Assembly: GCA_016711435.1 (NCBI GenBank)
Contig: JADJSY010000011.1
Span: 62,001-126,000, forward strand
From: Lewinellaceae bacterium
GTDB taxonomy: Bacteria > Bacteroidota > Bacteroidia > Chitinophagales > Saprospiraceae
Reading direction: 5' to 3'
DNA: 64,000 bases
A program made the translations under genes and the position numbers. Each line of letters begins with the position of its first letter. The stretch's first letter is position 1. This document shows, in pieces, positions 19,301 to 29,200 of this stretch. Under the pieces are notes generated by a model. It saw only the letters and a list, made by a program, of their open reading frames with translations, searched no databases and was not told the DNA's origin.

Positions 19301-22300
19301 GGCGTTACAAGTAGCCGGTGTGGCCGTTGCAGAAGCGGCAATACCGTTTGGTTGTGAAACCGTAACACAAGCGAATGTAGTACAGCCGTTTGCATTGGTT
19401 ACCGTGACGCAATACTGTAGTGGGATCAAACCGGAGATGGTAAACGGCTCGGTGAAAGAACTGCCACTACTTAATCCTGTATTCCAGGTGTATGGTGCGC
19501 CGCCGCCGGTTACATCCACTGTTATACTTCCATTATTGCCAAGACAGGTTGCCGGCACAGCAGTGGCGCTCATTGTTAATGGAGCAGGTTGGCCTACAGT
19601 AGCGGTTACTACCGCCGTACAACCATTTCCATTCGTTACAGTCACGCTGTAGTTGCCTGCTGCCAGAGCGGTGATCGTAAACGGTTCGCCATTGATCGGG
19701 CCGCCGCTACCACTGTTCGTACCATTTGTCCAGTTGTAATTGTAGTTCGGTGTTCCACCTGCTACGTCAACGGTAATGGTACCATTCTGACCGCCGTTGC
19801 AGGTAGCCGGTGTGGACGTTGCCGTTGCCGTGATGTTTTGTGCCTGCGTCACCACTACCGTTACCATCGCCATACAGTCATTTCCATCCTTCACCGTCAG
19901 GTTATATGTTCCTGGCTGGAGATTCTGGATCATAAACGATGGCGACGCGCTGTTGCCGGTACCTGAAGAAGTACCACTCCAGTTATAAGTATAATTCGGT
20001 GTGCCGTTTACAACAGTTACGGTGATTTTGCCTGGTTGACCATTACAACCGGCAGGGGTAGCCGTTGCTGAAGCCGTGATACCGGAAGTCTGCGTAATCG
20101 TAGCCGTTGCAGTGGCTGTACAGCCATTACTGCTGGTTACTGTCAGTACATACATACCTGCACTCAGGTTGCTGATGGTAAATGGCTCGCTGGCAATATT
20201 TTGTCCACTGCCCTGGCCGTTTCCATTGTTCCACTGGTAACTGTATGGTTGTGAACCACCTGTTACATCCACCGTAATTGTTCCATTGATGTCACCGCAA
20301 GTTGCCGGTGTTGGTGTAGCCGTAGCCGTAATACCGTTGGCTTGTGAAACCGTTGCACAAGCGACTGCGGTACAGCCATTTGCATTGGTAACCGTGACGC
20401 AGTATTGCAATGGGATCAACCCGGAGATGGTAAACGGCTCTGTGAACGAACTGCCGGAACTTAATCCTGTCGTCCATGTGTATGGAGCCGCGCCGCCGCC
20501 GGTTACATCCACCAGGATACTACCGTTATTGCCAAGGCAGGTTGCCGACACAGGTGTTGCGCTTACCGTAAATGGAGCAGGTTGGCCTACAGTAGCGCTA
20601 ACTACCGCCGTACAGCCATTACCATTTGTTACTGTCACGCTGTAGACGCCTGCTGCCAGACCGGTAATGGTGAATGGTTCACCATTGATCGGGCCACCGC
20701 TACCGGTAGTCGCACCAGTTGACCAGTTGTAAGAGTAGTTCGGTGTTCCACCTGCCACATCGACCGTAATCGTACCATTCAGGCCGCCGAAGCAGGAAGC
20801 CGGAGTAGTCGAAGCAGTTGCTGTGATTCCGTTGGTTTGTGGAACCGTTGCGCAGGCTACAGCCGTACAACCGTTCGCACTCGTTACTGTGATACAGTAT
20901 TGACCACCCGTTAATCCGGAGATGGTAAACTGTGTAGACTGTGCCGTACCATTCTGGTTAGCGCCAGTCCATGTGTATGGAGCCGTGCCACCGCTTATGT
21001 TTACGGAGATTGTACCATTGGAAGCACCGCAAGAAGCAGTTGTCGGCGTACCGGTAGCCGTAATACCACCGGTTTGCGGAACTGTTACCGGCACGGTCGT
21101 GGAACAACCGTTGGCATCCGTTACAACAATACTATACGTGCCGCCGGCCAAACCGGAGATGGTAAATGGTTCCGTTTGTGCAGTACCATTGCCTGCGCCT
21201 GACCAGGTGTATGGTCCGGTACCACCCGTTACATCAATTGTAACAGAGCCGTTCGCTGCGCCACAGGTAGCCGCCGATGGAACTGCCGAAGCAGTGATAC
21301 CATTCGTTTGCGGAACCGTTGCGCTGACGGTCGTGGAACAACCGCTTGCATCTGTTATTACGATATTGTACGTACCACCGGCCAAGGCGTTAATTGTAAA
21401 TTGTCCGGTTTGTGAAGTACCGTTGCCCGCACCCGTCCAGGAGTATGGCGCAGCGCCACCTGTAATTACTACCGTGATCGAACCATTCGAGCCGCCGCAA
21501 GTAGTTGGCGTTGTAGTAGCGGTAGCAGAGAATTGTCCGGCGCCCGTTACGGTTGCTGTGGTCGATTTCGTACAACCTCTTGAATCGGTTACAGTAACAG
21601 TATACGTTCCGGCAAGGAGACCGCCGATATCCTGCGTAGTCTGGCCGTTTGACCAGAGGTACTGGTACTGCGGCGTACCGCCCGATACACTCAGGTTGAT
21701 GGTGCCATTGGCGCCTGCACAACCTGCCGGAGAAACATCTGTCGTCAGATTCAACGCCGGCGGAGATGAAATAACCCGGAACAAGGTCGCTGTACAGAAT
21801 GTCGTCAGGTCTGTTACGACCACCGTGTATATGTTCGATGAAATATTGTTAATATCCTGTGTTTGAGCAAAGAAACCATTACCTGTCCAGGCATACTGGA
21901 AGTTTCCTGAACCACCCGAGACCGTCAGGTTGATAGCGCCGTTCGAACCGCCGGGGCAGCTGATAGGCGTTACCGTTGCAGACAGGCTGAGCGGTTCTAT
22001 ATTGGCTATCGAAGTTGATTTCACTGCCGTACATCCATTAGCATCCATTACAGTTACCGTATATGCTCCCGGCGGCACTTCATTTTGCGTAGCAGAAGTG
22101 GAACCGTTGGACCATTGGAAAGTGTATGATGGAGTACCGCCGGTTACAACAGTTGCCAGACTTGCCAAATTGTTTTGACAACCAGGAGGCGCTGTAGCAA
22201 TAAATACCTGTATTGACGTAGGCTGGGTTACAGAAACCGTCAGTGCCTTGGTACAAGCATTCGCATCTGTTACCGTTACGGTGTAACTACCGGCATTCAA

Positions 22301-25300
22301 TCCATTAACATCTTCCGTATTGGCGCCATTTGACCATTTATAAGTATATCCTGGCGTACCACCACTCACCGAGAGGTTGACAGAGCCGTTGGAGCCGCCG
22401 AAGCAGGATACGTTTGTGGTCGTTGCACTCAGGCTGATGGCCGGAGGTTGCGTGATGGTTGCACTCGTGCTCTTCGTACAAGTGTTGGCATCCGTAACCG
22501 TTACGGTATAGGTACCTGCTGAAAGGTTGCTTACATCCTCCGGATTGCTTACTCCTGCAATATGGGCCCAATTGTATGTGAATGGCGACACACCTCCACT
22601 GACACTCAGGTTGATTGCCCCGGTGCTGCCGCCTGCACATAGAATATTGGTCACATCCGTTGACAGAATAATCTCCGGAGAATTTATAATGGTCGCTGAA
22701 GTCGTAGCAGTACAACCCTTAGAATCTGTTACGGTCACCGTATAGGTTCCGGCAGCAAGATTGTTCGGATTCTTCTGGGTAGAACCATTAGACCACAGGT
22801 AAGTATAGCCTGGCGTACCACCGTTTACCGTCAATGAAATGCCTGCATTACTACCGCCGAAACATGCCGGTCCGATCGGTACAGCTGAAAGGCTGATAAC
22901 CGGGGGCTGATTTACAGTAACAGATGTAGTAGCGGTACAACCATTAGCATCCGTAACTGTCACGGTGTATGTACCTGCCTGTAATGTACTCAGGTCTTGT
23001 GTTGTAGACCCGTTTGACCACAGATAAGTGTAATCGGGCGTACCGCCGCTGACGGTCAGGTTAACAGCACCATTTGCGCCTCCATTGCATGAAACCTGGG
23101 AAGGTGTCACACTCAGGTTGAGTGCGGTTGGTTGCGTGACATTGGCCGTACGGGTTTTTGAACAACCGTTCGCATCTCTTACAGTCACAAAATAGGTGCC
23201 CGCAGTCAAACCCGTCAGGTCTTGCGTAGTAGCGCCGTTAGACCATTGATAGGTGTAGCCGGGTGTACCGCCTTCCACGATCAGGTCAACCGCACCATCC
23301 GCGCCAGTGCGGCAGGAAACCGGTGTGGTAATGATTGTCAGGACAATAACCGGTTCCGTAACAATCGCGCTTGTCACTGCCGTACATCCATCCTGGTCAG
23401 TTACCGTAACAGAATAGTTGCCTGCTGCCAGACCGCTGATGTTTTGCGAGGAAGCACCGTTCGACCACAGGTATGTATAACCTGGAGTACCGCCCGATAC
23501 GGTCAAGTTAACAGATCCATTCGTACCATCTTCACAGGTAGTCGGAGTTGGTGTTGCCACCAATTCAATACCTGAAACTTGTCCGACCGTCACTACTTCT
23601 ACAGCCGTACAACCCCTGGCGTCTGTTACTGTAACCGTGTAATTGCCCGCTGTAAGGGTGGCTCGATTTTTTGGATCGATGCTGCCTTGAAGATCGGCCC
23701 AGTTATAGGTATAGCCGGGAGTACCGCCGCTGACAGTCAGGGTGATGGAGCCGTCGTTGCCGCCGTTGCAGGCCGTTACAGGTTCTGGGATCGCCTCAAT
23801 TTCGATGGCAGGAGGTTGTGTGATCGTACGTTCGCGCTCTGCCGTGCAGCCATTCATGTCTGTTATGGTCACCAGGTAAGTGCCTTCTCCGATATTGTTG
23901 AGGTCTTGGGTGGTAGCGCCGTTTGACCACAGATAAGTGTAGGTCGGCGTACCGCCTGCAACCGTCAGATCAATTGCACCGTTGCTGCCGCCGAAGCAGG
24001 TAACATTGGTTACCACCAAGGTTGGGTTCAGCACAGGAGGTTGCGTGACAACGCGTGAGATGGTTACGAAACAGCCGTTTGCATCTGTAATGGTCAGCGT
24101 ATATGTGCCGGCGCTGATACCATTCAGGTCTTCGGTTGTTGCACCGTTTGACCACGCATAGGTATAATCAGGCGTACCACCGGTAACCGTTATATTGATC
24201 GCGCCGTTTTCGCCACCGAAGCAGGAAACATTGGCTACCACTGCTGTCGGAGTCAATGGAGCCGGTTGACCTACGGTTACCGTTCTGAATGCTTTACAAC
24301 CCAGTGCATCTGTTACTGTAACAGAATAAACGCCGGCAGGAATGTTATTCAGATTCTTCGTAGTGGATCCATTTGACCAGACGTAGGTGTAATTCGGCGT
24401 GCCGCCTTCCACTGTCAGAATGATAGAACCGGTATTGGTACCATTGCAAACTGCATTGTTAACCTCCGCAGTAGCAGTCAGGGTTGTATTTTCTTCTACC
24501 GTAGCAGTAGTAATATCAATACATCCTTTGGAGTCCCTAACCGTCACGGAGTAAACACCCGCAGTCAAACCCGAAATATCCTGCGTAGTAGCGCCATTCG
24601 ACCACAGATAAGTGTAGCCGGGTGTGCCGCCACTGACGGTCAGGTTGACAGAACCGTTTTCGCCGCCGTTGCAAGAAACATTCGTGGTAGTTGCGGACAG
24701 ATCAAGTGGCGCGGGTTGTTCTACTGTTGCAGAAATGACCGCGATACAACCGTGGGTATCGGTAACCGTTACGAAGTAAGTACCGGCTGAAACAGCACTC
24801 AGGTCTTGCGAAACTGCGTTGTTCGACCACAGATACGTATAGCCTGGCGAGCCGCCGCTTACAATCAGGTTAACCGTTCCATTGGTACCTTCATAGCAGG
24901 AAACATCCGTCACCTCCACTTCTAAAGTAATGTCAGGCGGTTGAATGATGAATCTGGTGAGTTCAAGTATACAGTTGTTGGCATCTTTGATCATTACGGT
25001 GTATTCACCGGAAGGAATACCGGAAATATCTTCACTGGTTGATCCATTCGACCACAGATAAGTGTAAGCAGGCGTACCACCTGATACTGTCAGGTTGATT
25101 GCGCCATCTGAACCGCCGAAGCAGGTCACCGGAGTAAGCACTGCTGTTGCACTGAGTACGGGCGGTTGTATTACCGTTGCCGTTGTGCTGGCAGTACAAC
25201 TGTTCGCATCTGTTACGGTTAAGGTATAAATACCGGCTCCGATACCTGTCAAGTCTTGTGTAGTTGCACCATTTGACCAGGCATAAATAAATGCCGGGGT

Positions 25301-25795
25301 GCCACCGCTTACCGTCACGTCAATAGCGCCGTCCGTACCGCCGAAACATTTCACGTCCGTAACAGTGCGGGTAAGACTCAGTGCATCGATGTCACCTACT
25401 GTAGCAGTAGTCGTTTTCGTACAGCCGTTGGCGTCTCTTACCGTCACGGTATACGTTCCGGCAGTTACATTCACCAAATCCTCCGAAGTTGCGCCATTTG
25501 ACCACAGGTAAGTGTACGCCGGCGTACCACCCGTTACAGTCAAATCAACCGCGCCGGAGTTTTCGCCATTGCAGGACGGCGTTTCCGTCGTAGCGCTCAG
25601 GTCGAGAACAGGCGGTTCAATAATCGTAGTTGAGGTAGAGGTCACACAACCATGATCATCCGTCACCGTTACCGAGTAAACACCCGGGGCCAGGCTGGAA
25701 ATATCCTCCGTTGTAGCGCCATTCGACCACAGGTAGGTGTAGCCCGGTGTGCCGCCTGTTACAGTCAGGTTGATCGAACCATTTCTCAAAATCAA
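13307..25795 (-). CDS. Giant surface protein, C-terminal segment (SprB x34, propeller-like, dockerin, cohesin-like, T9SS sorting domain)
   Basis: This 4,162-codon frame has no signal peptide and opens inside a SprB repeat, so it is the 3' part of the larger gene. In order it holds 34 tandem SprB-type units (pattern NGAxxLTVSGGTPxYTYLWSNG), an SdrD_B unit (VVFNDYNTDG), about 500 residues resembling a beta-propeller (LYGSAFLKRHVGLGSLGLGG and GLGDIDISDDENTLWTINLF), a second SdrD_B unit (VWNDANADGVQDAC), an Ig-like region with one more SprB unit, a dockerin-type EF-hand loop (ADANRSGSVTTFDIIELRKL), a cohesin-like domain (VQAGETFTVSFATAEQVKGY) and the T9SS type A sorting domain (FELYQNQPNPF to the C-terminus). 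The upstream frame (25656-37607) joins it near 25,783, where AAA in place of AA shifts the frame inside a SprB unit. Confidence 0.9.
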   Translation of the reverse strand: MILRNGSINLTVTGGTPGYTYLWSNGATTEDISSLAPGVYSVTVTDDHGCVTSTSTTIIEPPVLDLSATTETPSCNGENSGAVDLTVTGGTPAYTYLWSNGATSEDLVNVTAGTYTVTVRDANGCTKTTTATVGDIDALSLTRTVTDVKCFGGTDGAIDVTVSGGTPAFIYAWSNGATTQDLTGIGAGIYTLTVTDANSCTASTTATVIQPPVLSATAVLTPVTCFGGSDGAINLTVSGGTPAYTYLWSNGSTSEDISGIPSGEYTVMIKDANNCILELTRFIIQPPDITLEVEVTDVSCYEGTNGTVNLIVSGGSPGYTYLWSNNAVSQDLSAVSAGTYFVTVTDTHGCIAVISATVEQPAPLDLSATTTNVSCNGGENGSVNLTVSGGTPGYTYLWSNGATTQDISGLTAGVYSVTVRDSKGCIDITTATVEENTTLTATAEVNNAVCNGTNTGSIILTVEGGTPNYTYVWSNGSTTKNLNNIPAGVYSVTVTDALGCKAFRTVTVGQPAPLTPTAVVANVSCFGGENGAINITVTGGTPDYTYAWSNGATTEDLNGISAGTYTLTITDANGCFVTISRVVTQPPVLNPTLVVTNVTCFGGSNGAIDLTVAGGTPTYTYLWSNGATTQDLNNIGEGTYLVTITDMNGCTAERERTITQPPAIEIEAIPEPVTACNGGNDGSITLTVSGGTPGYTYNWADLQGSIDPKNRATLTAGNYTVTVTDARGCTAVEVVTVGQVSGIELVATPTPTTCEDGTNGSVNLTVSGGTPGYTYLWSNGASSQNISGLAAGNYSVTVTDQDGCTAVTSAIVTEPVIVLTIITTPVSCRTGADGAVDLIVEGGTPGYTYQWSNGATTQDLTGLTAGTYFVTVRDANGCSKTRTANVTQPTALNLSVTPSQVSCNGGANGAVNLTVSGGTPDYTYLWSNGSTTQDLSTLQAGTYTVTVTDANGCTATTSVTVNQPPVISLSAVPIGPACFGGSNAGISLTVNGGTPGYTYLWSNGSTQKNPNNLAAGTYTVTVTDSKGCTATTSATIINSPEIILSTDVTNILCAGGSTGAINLSVSGGVSPFTYNWAHIAGVSNPEDVSNLSAGTYTVTVTDANTCTKSTSATITQPPAISLSATTTNVSCFGGSNGSVNLSVSGGTPGYTYKWSNGANTEDVNGLNAGSYTVTVTDANACTKALTVSVTQPTSIQVFIATAPPGCQNNLASLATVVTGGTPSYTFQWSNGSTSATQNEVPPGAYTVTVMDANGCTAVKSTSIANIEPLSLSATVTPISCPGGSNGAINLTVSGGSGNFQYAWTGNGFFAQTQDINNISSNIYTVVVTDLTTFCTATLFRVISSPPALNLTTDVSPAGCAGANGTINLSVSGGTPQYQYLWSNGQTTQDIGGLLAGTYTVTVTDSRGCTKSTTATVTGAGQFSATATTTPTTCGGSNGSITVVITGGAAPYSWTGAGNGTSQTGQFTINALAGGTYNIVITDASGCSTTVSATVPQTNGITASAVPSAATCGAANGSVTIDVTGGTGPYTWSGAGNGTAQTEPFTISGLAGGTYSIVVTDANGCSTTVPVTVPQTGGITATGTPTTASCGASNGTISVNISGGTAPYTWTGANQNGTAQSTQFTISGLTGGQYCITVTSANGCTAVACATVPQTNGITATASTTPASCFGGLNGTITVDVAGGTPNYSYNWSTGATTGSGGPINGEPFTITGLAAGVYSVTVTNGNGCTAVVSATVGQPAPFTVSATPVSATCLGNNGSILVDVTGGGAAPYTWTTGLSSGSSFTEPFTISGLIPLQYCVTVTNANGCTAVACATVSQANGITATATPTPATCGDINGTITVDVTGGSQPYSYQWNNGNGQGSGQNIASEPFTISNLSAGMYVLTVTSSNGCTATATATITQTSGITASATATPAGCNGQPGKITVTVVNGTPNYTYNWSGTSSGTGNSASPSFMIQNLQPGTYNLTVKDGNDCMAMVTVVVTQAQNITATATSTPATCNGGQNGTITVDVAGGTPNYNYNWTNGTNSGSGGPINGEPFTITALAAGNYSVTVTNGNGCTAVVTATVGQPAPLTMSATAVPATCLGNNGSITVDVTGGGAPYTWNTGLSSGSSFTEPFTISGLIPLQYCVTVTNANGCTTFACVTVSQPNGIAASATATPATCNASNGTITVDVTGGTAPYTWTGAGNGTAQNEPFTVSGLAGGNYCITVTDANGCTAVACANVTTSGAITVAATVVPTPCGITASTVQVNVSGGSLPYAYNWTNSNGGSGQLGGINMQAFVITNLAAGTISITVTDANGCSAVTSVIVTQFQALSISATATGPGCGGTTGSATIDVTAGGNSGPYTYNWVSGSNVGNGTAVSEPFTVSGLAPGLYSFTVKNAFNCTATTSVVVPPSGGGSLQLTTTHVCAPTCSGTNGEFGIYVHGGTAPYTYSWTGPINGGPVTMDTVKIMGLLPGSYTITVTDAGGCSATTTAVMLPPTEMFVAAVPTCATVCGGDDGKITVGVLFGMSNYTYNWSNGTESGSGTATTHEFVIGGLSEGTYSITVTGSDGCSEVVTTVVQPISSIVATAIASGAVGCEGSSTGNIIVNVTNGTPSYTYTWSNGTITGNGVANGNMFTISNVGAGTYSITLTDANGCTGVTGASIGGNIGGVVFNDYNTDGFMADTEPGLDSVLVYLYECNIPVPVDSVWTDANGAYTFPNLGNFPYRVEFVPVVDSCWIKPAFVGTQSGSTVQFIESANCNVKVGFFYPGDYCQNAPDIAFSCFAQGKTDDVTSTVIGLVPYNAIDRTEIFGDIEANELVGSVYGLAYDRSRHYLYGSAFLKRHVGLGSLGLGGIYRIDYSDTINPQVVALYTVPNVGSVIRPADLGAPNAPSMDTDAFAKIGKVGLGDIDISDDENTLWTINLFNRTLVRIDDVLTTPTSTELAIASAPTCDNGVFRPLAVKANRNKIYVGGVCTGENSGAATDLSASVHEYDVKKNMWKMILSWDLHAPNYNHGDIVGSVNQNLAQCREWETWVDVYTERNLVANTGSGEPSAIFDGNFEIVGGGPTGAEFRCRGQALISDIEITREGMMVVAMMDRTGHQFGYRQHRPTTAVGNPISASAGGDVIAAYPVNGVWTLENNGTVPGLNRTSLFGPNSNDGLGGGEYFYDNTRFTHLDADCGGLLYVPGEDELLSAINNPNTSEYNFGGGIVYYDLKLGNTTRNDLTLLDPTANTVGIGMANSIGDLEALCEAAPIQIGNYVWNDANADGVQDACENPIPGVTVSLYDATSNALLATTTTNAKGEYYFTGIGTPGQNWISTPGRDSIHPLTAYQIVFGTNGSVNQFNTTTGKLTVNGTEYELTIANVGAGWHSDWNDSDATIADAANKPWNDFPAIAYTTGMAGCSDHTLDAGFVSDNLAHLEACAIEAGSNLGQFNLTEADDEVDPSGNATVTYHLTAAQAQNGQGSLSSPYTGANGTQIYARVVSGGGGIQVVPVSLQVNPLPVAHVGVLKVCPDVFDGMMGTFNLNNANAQVTNGVSGLTVTYYDSQSQAALGTSPLPASYNSATKYIWARVENASGCYDVDILQLVVLSSPGVALNVTDNTCTGSQSGAITATITDGPANYKFVWSTGVTTGPGAVTSSTIVDLEAGVYTVTVTDGNACTAVSTAEVEDAIPFSIIPIPNYGPVNAGTQLGPIVLQTTTWGADFSWTGGASVGLANGTATSLLPLILPFNTTVGAATVTVTATLGACSDTEEFTISVLTQVTDDNASVAGLLMTEEGEMVEEGYVELEGQMLEQPNVEAIYLTDDDGHFMFDHSLPMGANYTLTPTKDDNPSNGVTTYDLVVLEKHILALELLNSPYKLIAADANRSGSVTTFDIIELRKLILGIYTDLPNNTSWRFVDHDYVFPNPLNPFESVFPENKSFENIASDHMADDFIAVKIGDLNNSALPNSLMSVQERSQGMLLFDVDDRMVQAGETFTVSFATAEQVKGYQFTMNTGNLEVLEILPGEQMDATNFAVFASRQAVTTSWSVGGHANFAIRFRATTAGKISDMLAVSGSITKAEAYSPGNEQMQIGFRFHEKDGGVTLAAQRFELYQNQPNPFIDRTVIGFFLPEATTATLSVFDETGRLLHTQKGDYAKGYNAVTLEGRELDANGVLYYKVTTPTNSATRTMIQTRD
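13310..13580 (-). other. T9SS type A C-terminal sorting domain
   Basis: The last 85 residues start with FELYQNQPNPF, continue through strands rich in T/V and the segment SVFDETGRLLHTQKGDYAKG, and end in the YYKVTTPT-type strand before the stop. This is the PorSS/T9SS type A pattern recognised by the outer-membrane translocon and sortase-like PorU, which removes the domain and attaches the protein to the surface or releases it. Confidence 0.92.
13590..14560 (-). other. Dockerin-type EF-hand plus cohesin-like domain
   Basis: Residues encoded around 14,200-14,260 read ADANRSGSVTTFDIIELRKL, one calcium-loop half of a dockerin; the second half is degenerate (FIAVKIGDLNNSA). After it (13,960-13,590) comes a cohesin-like beta-sandwich (DDRMVQAGETFTVSFATAEQ, then the FAIRFRATTAGK strand). 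A preceding segment (SVAGLLMTEEGEMVEEGYVE and DDDGHFMFDHS) resembles a carboxypeptidase-regulatory-like fold. A dockerin-type and a cohesin-type element in one chain could act within or between molecules; that is inference. Confidence 0.6.
16090..17870 (-). other. Non-repeat island: SdrD_B unit followed by beta-propeller-like domain
   Basis: About 590 residues free of SprB repeats start with an SdrD_B unit (IGGVVFNDYNTDGFMADTEP). They continue with a region that contains several blade-like strands (GDIEANELVGSVYGLAYDRS, KVGLGDIDISDDENTLWTIN, RNKIYVGGV, GQALISDIEITREGMMVVAM). This type of region is seen in other Bacteroidota SdrD-containing proteins and may be the functional head of this part of the molecule. 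No catalytic residues are evident. Confidence 0.5.
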
Positions 25796-26290
25796 AACAA
25801 GTGATATTCGTAATGCTAACGGAAGGCGTCAGTATATTTGGCTCTGTAACAGTCACTTGTGTAACCTTGGTACAGTTTTTCGAATCGGTTACCGTTACGG
25901 AATAAATGCCCGCCGGTACATTCATCAGATCCTGTGTTGTTGCACCGTTCGACCACAGATATGTGTAGATCGGTGTTCCGCCGGAAACGCTCAGATCGAC
26001 AGAACCATTTTGTTGGCCAAAGCAGTTTACATTGACATGTGTTGCCGTCGCGATCAGTTCAAGCGGTTCGTCCACCACAGCAGTTGTGCTGGCTGTGAAA
26101 CCGTTGGTATCCGTTACTGTCACCGTATACGTTCCCGGAGCAAGGTTGCTCAGGTCTTCCGTTGTGGCGCCGTTTGACCACATATAAGTATATGGAGCAG
26201 TGCCGCCGGTAACGGTCAGGTTAACAGAACCGTTAGTGCCGTCATAACAGGATACATCCACGATCACTTTATCCAGAACGATGTTCACAT
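17880..26290 (-). repeat. SprB repeat array 2 (36 units)
   Basis: Tandem units of about 225-250 bp encode the pattern C-x-GGxNGAINLTVSGGTPGY-TYLWSNGATTxDLxGLxAGxY-xVTVTDANGC. I count two units upstream of the frameshift at about 25,783, one spanning it, and 33 after it. The C-terminal half of the array (from about 21.6 kb down) diverges to a subtype with ITVDVTGGTAPYTWTGAGNG. Each unit has a conserved Cys near each end. SprB repeats occur in the gliding adhesin SprB of Flavobacterium johnsoniae. Confidence 0.9.
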
Positions 26291-29200
26291 AGAAACCTGC
26301 GTCGATACTGAGGTCATTCTCACCGGGAGACAGGGTTTCCACAGGACTCATCAGCGTAATCGGATCGGCGTCGCTATCCGTCAAGTCGTTGCCGCCGGCA
26401 TTTACCGGAGATACCAAGTAGTTGGCGCCCGGAGTAGTGAAGGTCACTTTGTAAGTACCCGGATTCAGGTTACTGAAGAGGTATCCGCCATTGCCATCCG
26501 TAATATCTGTGAGGTTCACAGGTGTGCCGCTGATGGTAGTACCTGTCAGGTTTACTGTTAGGCCGGGGATACCCAGCTCGTTGCCGTCCTGAATACCGTC
26601 TTTATCCAGGTCGTACCAGACAAAGTCGCCAATGCTTGCATTGCCCTGGAAGCCCGCGTCGTACGTGGTATTGTTCTCTCCTGAAGTCAATGTCTCGGTC
26701 GGAGTCATCAGCATCACAGGATCGATATCGCTGTCTTTCGTATCATCGCCACCCTGATTTTGCAAGGTTGGCGTGTAACCCACAGGCTGGCCGAAGGTCA
26801 GTTTGTAGGTACCCGGCTCCAGGTTGGTGAAGGAGTACTCACCGTTCGTGCCAGTCGTAGTAGTCAGGTTGACAGGTGTTCCGTCGCCCGTGGTACCGGT
26901 CAGTGTAACCGGCACATTCGGGATACCAGGTTCGCCAAATTCCTGCACACCGTCGCCGTCGAGGTCGTTCCAAACGAAGTCGCCGATAGAAGCAGGCAGG
27001 AAGAAGCCGGCATCGTAGGTCAGGTTGGATTCACCGGCAGTCAGTACTTCCGCAGGTGTTTGTTGTGTACCAGGAGCAGCATCGCTGTCTTTGGTATCAT
27101 CTCCACCCTGATTCTGAGCAGTGAGGATAAATCCACCGACAGGCGTACCGAATGTAACGGTGTAGGTACCTGGTACCAAACCGGAGAACAGGTAGAAGCC
27201 TGTACCGTTGGTCGTGGTATTCAGTGTTACCGGGTTACCGTCGATATTGGTGCCGTTCAGTGTTACAGGAACATTTGGAATGCCCGGTTCGCCACCGTCT
27301 TGTACGCCGTCGCCGTCGAGGTCGTTCCATACGAAGTCGCCGATTTCAGCGCAACGGTTCGGATTTACGGTAACCGTAACTTCGTCCATGTTGCCTACAT
27401 TACCTATAAACAGTTCATCACCTGTAATCGGATCTACGTACCAAACTGCACCCATGTCTTCGGCGATATTCACCGTTGTCTGGTTGAGCACTGTAGTGTA
27501 CGACCATTTGAACTCTTCGTCCGATTTGTCGTCGCCGTTGTTGTCGACAAAATCGAGTACACAATCGCCGTCCAGATCGCACAATACATTGCCGTTTTGT
27601 GCGCAAGTCACCCAATACTGGCCATTGCAGACAAATGTTCCGGGTACGTTATTATCTATTGCCGAAATATTGCGAATTTCGATACCTGGCGCGCCACCCA
27701 ACATACGGGTAATCAGCGTGTAGGTAACTTCTTCCCCTGCGCAGATTTCCGTTTTATCAGCCATTTTCTCCATGTTGATAAATACGCCCGTGTAATTCGA
27801 CGGATCAGTATCCGTAACAGGAGTACCTACCGGCGTACCGGTGTTGTCTACCGGCTGACCGCTTACAGAACCAAGGTTGTGGTACATACCGCGCATGGCC
27901 GTGCCTGTTTTGGTGCAGGTTTGGGATGCACCGGATGCCAGGAACGGAATGGTGCAGATCAGACCTTCTTTATCGTCGGTCACTACTACGTTCGTCAGGT
28001 CGAGGGTACCCGTATTGGTTACGGTGTACGTCCAGGTTACGATCGGCGCTACGTTCGGCACCAGAATAATCACACCCGGAGCATTATCTGCATCCTGACC
28101 ATTGGTATATTTTTCAATATCGATGGATGGTGTGTGTTGAACCGGTATGGTTTCATCGTCCTGATCGTCTTCGGTCGGGACGTCGTTGTTCGGCGTGGAA
28201 TCCACGTCGTCACCGTCGTCCGTGGTGATTTCTGCCTCATTGGTGAGGGTCAATCCGGTGAAGTTATTGTTGATCTTCGTTTTCACGATAAAGGACACAC
28301 TCTGGCCTTCTAACAGACTCGGGATCGTATACGTACCGTTGCCGTTGTTGATCACACCGCTACCATTGGCATCAAAACCGATAATAGTCAGTCCAGCCTG
28401 CGGGCGATCTGTAACAATCACGTTAGCAGCAGGCAAGCCGCCTTCATTGGTTACGGTGATGACGAAATCCACGTTTGCGCCAGGCGCGAATGGACCAGGT
28501 GTGCCGGCACTCAGGTCTTTTTCCAAAGCCAGGTCGTAGCGACCGAAGCCCGCGTCGATGGTATTATCCGTTTCGCCGCTGCTCAGTACCACCGGAGGCG
28601 ACTGGCCTGTTACCGGGCTTGCGTCAGAGTCTTTCGTGTCATCTCCGCCCTGGTTTTGATCCGTCGTGTTATAACCGGCCGGCGTTGTAAATGTTACCAC
28701 ATAAGTGCCCGGCGTCAGGTTGGTAAATTCGTATTCACCGTTCGAATCTGTGGTAGTTGTCAGGTTGACAGGCGTACCGCTGCCGGTAGTTCCGGTCAGG
28801 ACAACTGTTACGTTTGGAATACCCGGTTCACCAAAATCCTGAATGCCGTCGCCGTCGAGGTCTTCCCAGACGAAGTCGCCCAACGCAGCAGGTTTGTAGA
28901 AACCGGCGTCGTAAGTCAGGTTGGATTCACCAGCCGTCAGTACTTCATTCACAGTCATTTGTGTACCAGGTGCAGCGTCGCTGTCGGTAGCGTCGTTGCC
29001 GCCCTGATCCTGTGCCGTTAATACATAACCACCTACGGGAGTGCCAAAGGTCAGTTTGTATGTGCCGGGTTCCAGACCGGAGAACAGGTAGAAACCTGTA
29101 CCGTTGGTCGTGGTCGTCAGGTTGACAGGTGTTCCGTCGCCCGTGGTACCGGTCAGGGTAACCGGTACATTTGGAATACCCGGCTCGCCACCGTCCTGAA